Source: Capsicum annuum (taxonomy: Eukaryota > Streptophyta > Magnoliopsida > Solanales > Solanaceae). From it: a stretch of DNA of 64,000 bases. The first letter of the stretch is position 1; each line of letters begins with the position of its first letter. This document shows, piece by piece, positions 58,205-64,000 of the stretch. Under the pieces are notes generated by a model. That model was given only the letters and a program-made list of their open reading frames with translations. It was not told where the DNA came from and ran no database searches. The translations under genes and the position numbers were made by a program. The stretch is taken from NCBI RefSeq assembly GCF_002878395.1, contig NC_061115.1:154064852-154128851 (forward strand), read 5' to 3'.

Positions 58205-60438
58205 TTTTTTTTGCATTTTTTAATCTTTTGATTTTTTTTATTTATACCATGTTCATCTCTTTTTCTTCAGTTTTAGGTATTTAGCAATGACTTCTTTAAT
58301 CACACCCTGGGATGATACAATAGTCCTTTCAAATCGTTAGCGGATTTTATTAATTCCTTAAGAATTTACAGATTAATCCATCGTTATTGTTAAACACTTA
58401 GAGAATAACCATATACTAGAGGTATATTTATAAGTAATTTACCAACAATACAAGATCTGAAAATTGGCGGTAATCCACATGACCATCTAGATCTATGGTA
58501 TTTAAAACACATCTATGAGTAAATACATAATAATAAGTAATTTATTAATTTTACAAGATCAGAAAACTGGTGGTAGTCCGCATGGCTATCCAGATCTATA
58601 ATATTAAAAAACTTCTGGAAGAAAATATGAACTTGATATAATTCAAACATTATTTACAAACTAGGGAGAAAATACAATGATCTATGTAACGACTACTTAC
58701 ATGTCTTAAGGAAGAAGTGAGGTTTCCCTTTCGGGAGTCCCCTGAAAGCTAACGGCTACCGGAATAAAGGAATAAAAGACCAATATAAACTTTCCACACA
58801 CTCTCTATTTTTTTTAACAAACTTTTGAAACTAAGAACTTTATGAACAAAAAAAGAACTTTCTCACTCTTAATTTTTCTCTCACTTCTCTCTAACTATAT
58901 GTCTTTAAGTCATCCATAAGGTGGTATTTATAGGCATTTTTGTGGACTTAAAATCCTTATTTCAAATGACTTGATAAAACTTTAGCAAATTGAGTGGGCC
59001 CCACAGTCACATGGTTATGTTTCCACTTTAACTCTCCTCCATTCATTTATTTCCCATTTATTCATCTATTATACCATTGCATACGTCTCTTATTTTGTCT
59101 TTTTGTATATATCGTCATTGCTTACGTGTCCAAATTGTGTAACGCTTCTGAGTCAAAATCCATTCCTGAATCATCGTCTATATTTGGGTCTTGGTCAAAT
59201 TGATCCATGGACGAATTGTAATCTCGATCATAATCGTCAATGTCTCTGTCTGATAGTCCCAATCTTGTTCCTGTTCTGGTGATCTTATTTCTTCTCTTGG
59301 AATTGAGGAAATTCTGGATCTTAGCTCCAGTGGTTCTAGATTCATTGCTATATTTTTGGGCAGTTGTTCTGCTAACAATTTTTTTATTGAGTCTACTACT
59401 ATTTTTTCTATATTTCTTTTTTCATTTTTCTTTTTTCTAATTAAAATCTTTTTCTAGTGTTGGAAGAGCTTCCTTCGTCTATTTTCTGGATACTTGTGGT
59501 CTTGAAACTGGCTGGGAGTATTCTCCCTATACTTTTTGGTAAAGTGTCAGCTGTCAACGGAATTGATGAGTATTGGCCAGGTACCGTTTGAGTTGGACTA
59601 GCTGTATCATTACCCGATACAATAGGTCTTTCTACATTCATTAGGGAATGCACACCCATTAATGGATTTGAGGAGTCTTTACCAGCTACCGTTTAAGCTG
59701 GACTAGCTGTATCTTTACCCAATACAGTGGGTCTTTCTATATTCACTGCACACCTTTCTTATCCATTTTTGAAGAAGATGGAGAACTCTTTGGGATTATT
59801 TGAGTCCCATAAATTTGCTGAGTTTATTGTGATAATTCAAAATAAAGAATATTTATACGATCTTGTAAAATACTTATATGTTCTAACATTTGTCCTTTTT
59901 CATTTATAAGGTTTTCATTGTCTTGTCTTAAAATTTCATTGGCGTGATTTAGTCTTTTAAAAGCTTCAGTCGTGGAGGAACAATGATCATAAAATATAAT
60001 TTTGTCTATCTTTTTTAATATTATATTAGGAAACTTCTTTTATATCTGGTCTTAGGGCTGGGGTAATGTAATAGTTTGGCCCTAGATTTCCGCGGGTATA
60101 ATCTAGTGCCTTTGTTAAATCATTAAAGCCTATATGGAGAGGGGTGTTATAGTCCTTTACAGAATCCATTACCTCTATGTATGTATGAAATACTCCCTGT
60201 GACATTCCCCTAAGAACAACATAAAATTTAAATCTGTTAGTGCTATTTTTCTCAGTAAAATAATAGCTTAAAGCATTTAGAACTGAAATAAATTATCTAG
60301 TGTCTGTAGGTGTCTTGTTGTAGGAAATCCATAAATTGTCGATCAGACAGATCTATGATTTATCCACTCTTACATCTGGGCTAAGTTTGAAAGACAAATT
60401 GGATGGCTCATAATAGATGAGGTTGTGAGGTCCAAAGA
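58205..60438 (-). pseudogene. Inverted pararetrovirus copy: leader and transactivator
   Basis: Reverse-complement relative of about 53945-56100. The leader half (58205-59121) repeats TATA box and hairpin motifs. The gene half ends at 59122 (stop) and carries the GVHSLMNVERP repeat at 59620-59659 and a diverged second unit near 59680-59755. Frames are broken at different places from the plus copy, so the two decayed independently, at least in part. It is cut at 60438 by gypsy-3. Confidence 0.82.
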
Positions 60439-62726
60439 TGTAATGCCCCAAAATCTCATCTCGAGATGTCACACGGTGCTTAGGACTAGAAATAGCCCCA
60501 ATCTAACCCTTTTGAACCTACTACTAAGTTTAGAACTTACTTTAGAATAAATAAGCCAAACAATAATACTTTATTGCGTCAAATATGAACTGAAAATATT
60601 AGAAACAATGTTTGGATGACAAAATACTGATAAGCTGGAACAAAACTTCAACTGATAGTCTAACAAGCCTCTACTTACTAAGAACTAGAGAGTCATTAGG
60701 ACAAACCCGAACTGACTCGACTAAACTGAAAGCAATAACAACTAAAAATCTGAGAAATAGGTCCTCGAACCATGAGGACTCACCAACTGCGGAATATAGA
60801 CAAAGGTACTCGGGAATCACGGTCACTGCTGAGACTGAGCACCTGAACCTACATTATGAGACAATGTATCACATATATGTATATGTGGATCAATATTTTG
60901 AGGATGTACTGAGTATATGGGGGTGTATGCATTTAAGTAAACAATGTTATCATTCTTTATAAAACATGCATGCTGATATGAATGACTCACATATCTTGAG
61001 AAAAAAACTAAAATGTCAATCTCATAAATCATGTATAATGAAGCATATAGTACAAATCTAGAGAGCCATTACACTTAGTTCAAAAATTTTTAATCTTCAT
61101 CTTATTCTCAAAACTTGTAAGAAAGAAACATCTTAAAGAAACAATAGCTTTCAAAACTTATACTTTTACCTGATGGAGAATAAATGGCTTCTTTAAAACT
61201 TAGAGATTTTAGGACCGACATAAACCATGTGGGCAACATGGAGTCCAACGTCTTGACCACGTTAGGGAGAGCTTCTCTACCTTTGCCATCAGAATAGAAC
61301 CTTAACCTTAGTGATCACTATCTTAAGCCACTTGGGGTAAATTAGAAACCTACGGGGGCACGTATTTTTGGGGCATGAGACCTTGGAATCATAACCAAGT
61401 CGGTGTTAAATACTACTCTCATACTTAATCTTAGAACTTTTAGGAAATCCACCTTAAAATAATTCAAGGGTCTATAATAAAGACCAAAAATACTTCTCTT
61501 GACTTTAATCCATAATTAATATGGATCCTTATCTTAGCTTAGACCCAAAAGGTCAAATCTTTAACTAAAATCTAAAAATAGCTTACCTATAGGGTACTTA
61601 TGACCCAAACAATCTTGAACAACAATCTTTAAAGGGGGTCTATTGACCCAAATAGAAATCTCAAGTCAAATATCTCAAAATTCATGCTTGGTAATGCGAT
61701 TACTCATAAAGTATCTTAAAATCTGTAAATGTCATCTATAGGCATGGAAATATAAATAAAATCATGTAATTCAACTTTTAATCCTTGGGAAATCTCACAA
61801 TCTTACAAATAATGAAAGTGGGTATGAACCCTAACTTAATTTCTTGAAAAATCTCATAAATTGCAGAAATTTGGTAATTTAAAGTAAACCTTTGGGCACA
61901 AGGATGAAAGTGTTACCCTTGTTCAAACCCCACATACCTTAGATTATGACTTGTAGATGAACAAGCTTGCTTGAGACTCTTTTTTCGTACTCTTGAGGGA
62001 GGGTTCTTGATGGTTTTGACTTCGGAACCTTGAATATTAACTCAATTTGTGGAAACTATGGTGGGATCTTAAAGTTCTTGGAGAAGGAATTGGGTTGGTT
62101 CTTGTGGGAGAAAACCCTAGCTCTTGATAGTTTTGATGAATCTGAAGTTATCTGCTTTGTTTTGGATATATCTAGATGTTAAAAGGGTGGAAAAAGACCA
62201 AAAAGCCCTTTTTAAAAATGACTTTAAAATACTGAATAGGATATGCGATAGTCCATCACTGGGTCGACGGTCCGTCGGCTGGACCATCGCACCTGGGCCA
62301 GAATGGGACTTACTGTCTTAGTTGCGATGGCTTGGGCAACGGTCCATCGCTAGATCGATGGTCTTTCAGCCATTCCGCCACACCTGGACAGAAGTTTGAC
62401 TCACGACCACCGCTGCGATGGTTTGGGCGATGGTCCGTCGCTAAATTGATGGTCCGTTGACTCTCTCCGTCGCACCTGGGCAGTTCAGACTGCTTTCTGT
62501 AATTCGTCCATAACTTTCTACTCCAACATCAAATTTTGACAAAATAGGTATTGTTGGAAAGATAATTCAATTTCCTACACATTAAAAAGTCAAAATAGGA
62601 AAATTCAATATGTTTTAAACACTAATCACTTTGGAAGTCATTTATTAATTTTTTAAAGGCGAAATTAGGCTTCACTTGACATGCTTTAAAGTCTTAGACG
62701 ACGAGGGAGCTTTGCGGGGTTTTACA
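60439..62726 (-). repeat. Gypsy-3 3' LTR
   Basis: 2288 bp. It contains a three-unit CpG-rich repeat at 62244-62483 (GATGGTCCGTCGC variants) and a weak TATA-like sequence (GATATATCC, minus strand, 62163-62172). The open frame at 60612-60962 is inside the LTR and shows no known domain. Confidence 0.82.
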
Positions 62727-62741
62727 ATATCTCCCCCTTGG
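62727..62741 (-). promoter_or_regulatory. Gypsy-3 polypurine tract
   Basis: The minus strand reads CCAAGGGGGAGATAT, ending at the LTR edge. Confidence 0.85.
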
Positions 62742-62919
62742 AAACATTCATCCTTGAATGTTGCTAGTTAGACTATAATACCAAGGAACTAAGGGTGCAT
62801 AGGTGCAAAAATGGCTAAACCGATGTCATATCTTTCTAAACCTTTGAATACTTCGGAAAGTGCAAGAACTTATACAACAATAACCACATAGCTGAATCTT
62901 TGATTGGAAAGGAACTGAA

Positions 62920-63996
62920 TTAAGGAATAATAATACCTTCAGCTAGATCTAAACTCGCGGAGAAGAGGTACGGGTACTTGGTTCGCATGTCTGCTTCTGC
63001 TTCCCAAGTAGCACCCTCAACTGACTGGTTCAGCCAAAGAACTTTGACCAAGGGAATCTCTTTGTTCCTTAGACTATGGGTCTGATGGTCTAAAATCTTG
63101 ACTGGAATCTATTCGTAAGAAAGACTAGTCTGAATATCTGAGCTCTCCGAAGGATCTACAATAACAGAATCACCAATGCTCTCCTTAAGAATGGAGACAT
63201 GAAAGATGGGATGAATAGCTGAAAGATCTGCGGGAAAATCAACTTCATAGGCTACTTTCCCAACACGTCTCAGAACTCTATAAGGGCCAACATAATGGGG
63301 ACTAAGCTTCCCCTTTCTGCTAAACCTCTTCACCCCTTTCATGGGTGAAATCTTCAGATAAACCAAGTCACCCACCTCAAACTCAAGATCCCTTCTTCTT
63401 ACATCTGCATATGACTTCTGACGACTCTGGGCTGTCTTCATCCTTTCTCTAATCAACTTAAATTTTTCCATAGCTTCAAACCTAGAATCAAGCCTAATCA
63501 AAGCAGCTTCACCCACTTCAAACCAACCTATGGGTGATTTATATCGCCTCCCATACAAAGCTTCAAATAGGGCTATCTGAATACTAGAGTGATAACTATT
63601 GTTATATGCAAACTCAATTAGTGAAAAATGTTCATCCCAACTACTTTTGAAATCAAGAGCACATGCCCTCAACATATCCTCCAAAGTCTGGATGGTCATC
63701 TTAGCCTGACCATCTGTTTGCAGATGAAAAGTGAAACTCAAAAGAACCTGGGTACCAAGAACCTTCTGAAAGGCCCTTCAAAACTGAGAAGTTAATTGAG
63801 TAACCCTATTGAAAATGATAAACAAGGGAACTCCGTTCAATCTGACTAACTCCCAGGCATACAACTTAGCATAGTCTTCAGCTGTATAAGATGTATGCAC
63901 TGGCAAGAAATGCGCTGACTTAGTCAACCTGTCTACAACAACCCAAATAGAATTATAATGACAACGCGAAAGAGGTAGACCAGTCATAAAATCCAT
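62920..63996 (-). pseudogene. Gypsy-3 integrase core, GPY domain and chromodomain-like tail
   Basis: Reading leftward, the core has D1 (VVVDRLTKSAHF). The second catalytic block reads IIFNRVTQ, where IISDRGTQ is usual, so Asp is replaced by Asn. A TGA at 63778 replaces the usual Trp after TSQF. The third block reads DGQAKMTIQTLEDML, with Lys in place of the catalytic Glu. The GPY/F motif is intact (HYVGPYRVLRRVGKVAYEV). After an in-frame TAG near 63108 comes the chromodomain-like tail (VEGATWEAEADM), ending at 62920. Catalytically dead. Confidence 0.9.
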
Positions 63997-64000
63997 ATTC

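Larger units (their letters stand above)
60439..64000 (-). mobile_element. Ty3/gypsy retrotransposon gypsy-3, 3' part only
   Basis: 3' LTR at 60439-62726, then polypurine tract and the integrase end. The rest lies beyond the window. Inserted in viral sequence, so the expected 5-bp duplication on the far side is AAAGA (60434-60438). LTR ends resemble gypsy-2 (TGTAAAACCCCGC and GGGGCATTACA on the minus strand). Confidence 0.87.

Noticed and set aside
60612..60962. 116-codon open frame
   Set aside because: Lies wholly within the gypsy-3 LTR and has no recognisable domain.

Overview
This is plant nuclear DNA, most likely from a Solanaceae genome (Solanum-like). The evidence is an AT-rich background, chromovirus-type Ty3/gypsy and Ty1/copia LTR retrotransposons, hAT, CACTA and MULE DNA transposons, an RTE-type LINE 3' end, and a large block of endogenous pararetrovirus (Caulimoviridae, solendovirus/LycEPRV-like). 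No intact host gene was found. The only host-gene trace is a decayed two-exon gene at the left edge (2-1331), broken by a hAT MITE. The species call is inference.

Layout. 1-5.9 kb: the host pseudogene, a minisatellite, a MULE with a MITE nested in it, and a second CAGRGGYGGAT-type hAT MITE. 5.9-52.5 kb: one nested stack. A Ty1/copia relic (5915-52532) is split in its right LTR by a CACTA element (10372-52454, TSD ATT). The CACTA holds a Ty3/gypsy element with coding on the minus strand (gypsy-1, 10513-20217, TSD CTTTA). It also holds a hAT transposon with a decayed transposase (25710-51573, 8-bp TSD). The hAT is split by a second gypsy element with plus-strand coding (gypsy-2, 30163-51495). 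Gypsy-2's 5' LTR is in turn split by an 11.1-kb LARD-like non-coding LTR element (32058-43156). Small hAT elements sit in the copia interior and in one gypsy-1 LTR. With the insertions removed, the hosts have believable sizes: CACTA about 6.1 kb, hAT about 4.5 kb, gypsy-2 about 10.2 kb.

52.7-60.4 kb: pararetrovirus-derived DNA in the order ORF1 fragment (-), RNase H end + transactivator + leader + ORF1 (+), then leader + transactivator (-). Two arms of about 2.2 kb face each other, so a read-through transcript could fold into a long hairpin. 60.4-64.0 kb: the 3' LTR and integrase/chromodomain end of a third gypsy element (gypsy-3, minus strand), inserted into the viral block and cut by the window edge.

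Every coding region carries stops, frameshifts or changed catalytic residues. Many are C-to-T or G-to-A, as expected from decay of methylated repeats. No element here looks capable of acting alone. The observations most worth following are the pararetroviral inverted repeat, the five-level nest, the inverted and tandem structure inside the LARD, and a CpG-rich repeat module upstream of the TATA box in two gypsy LTRs.
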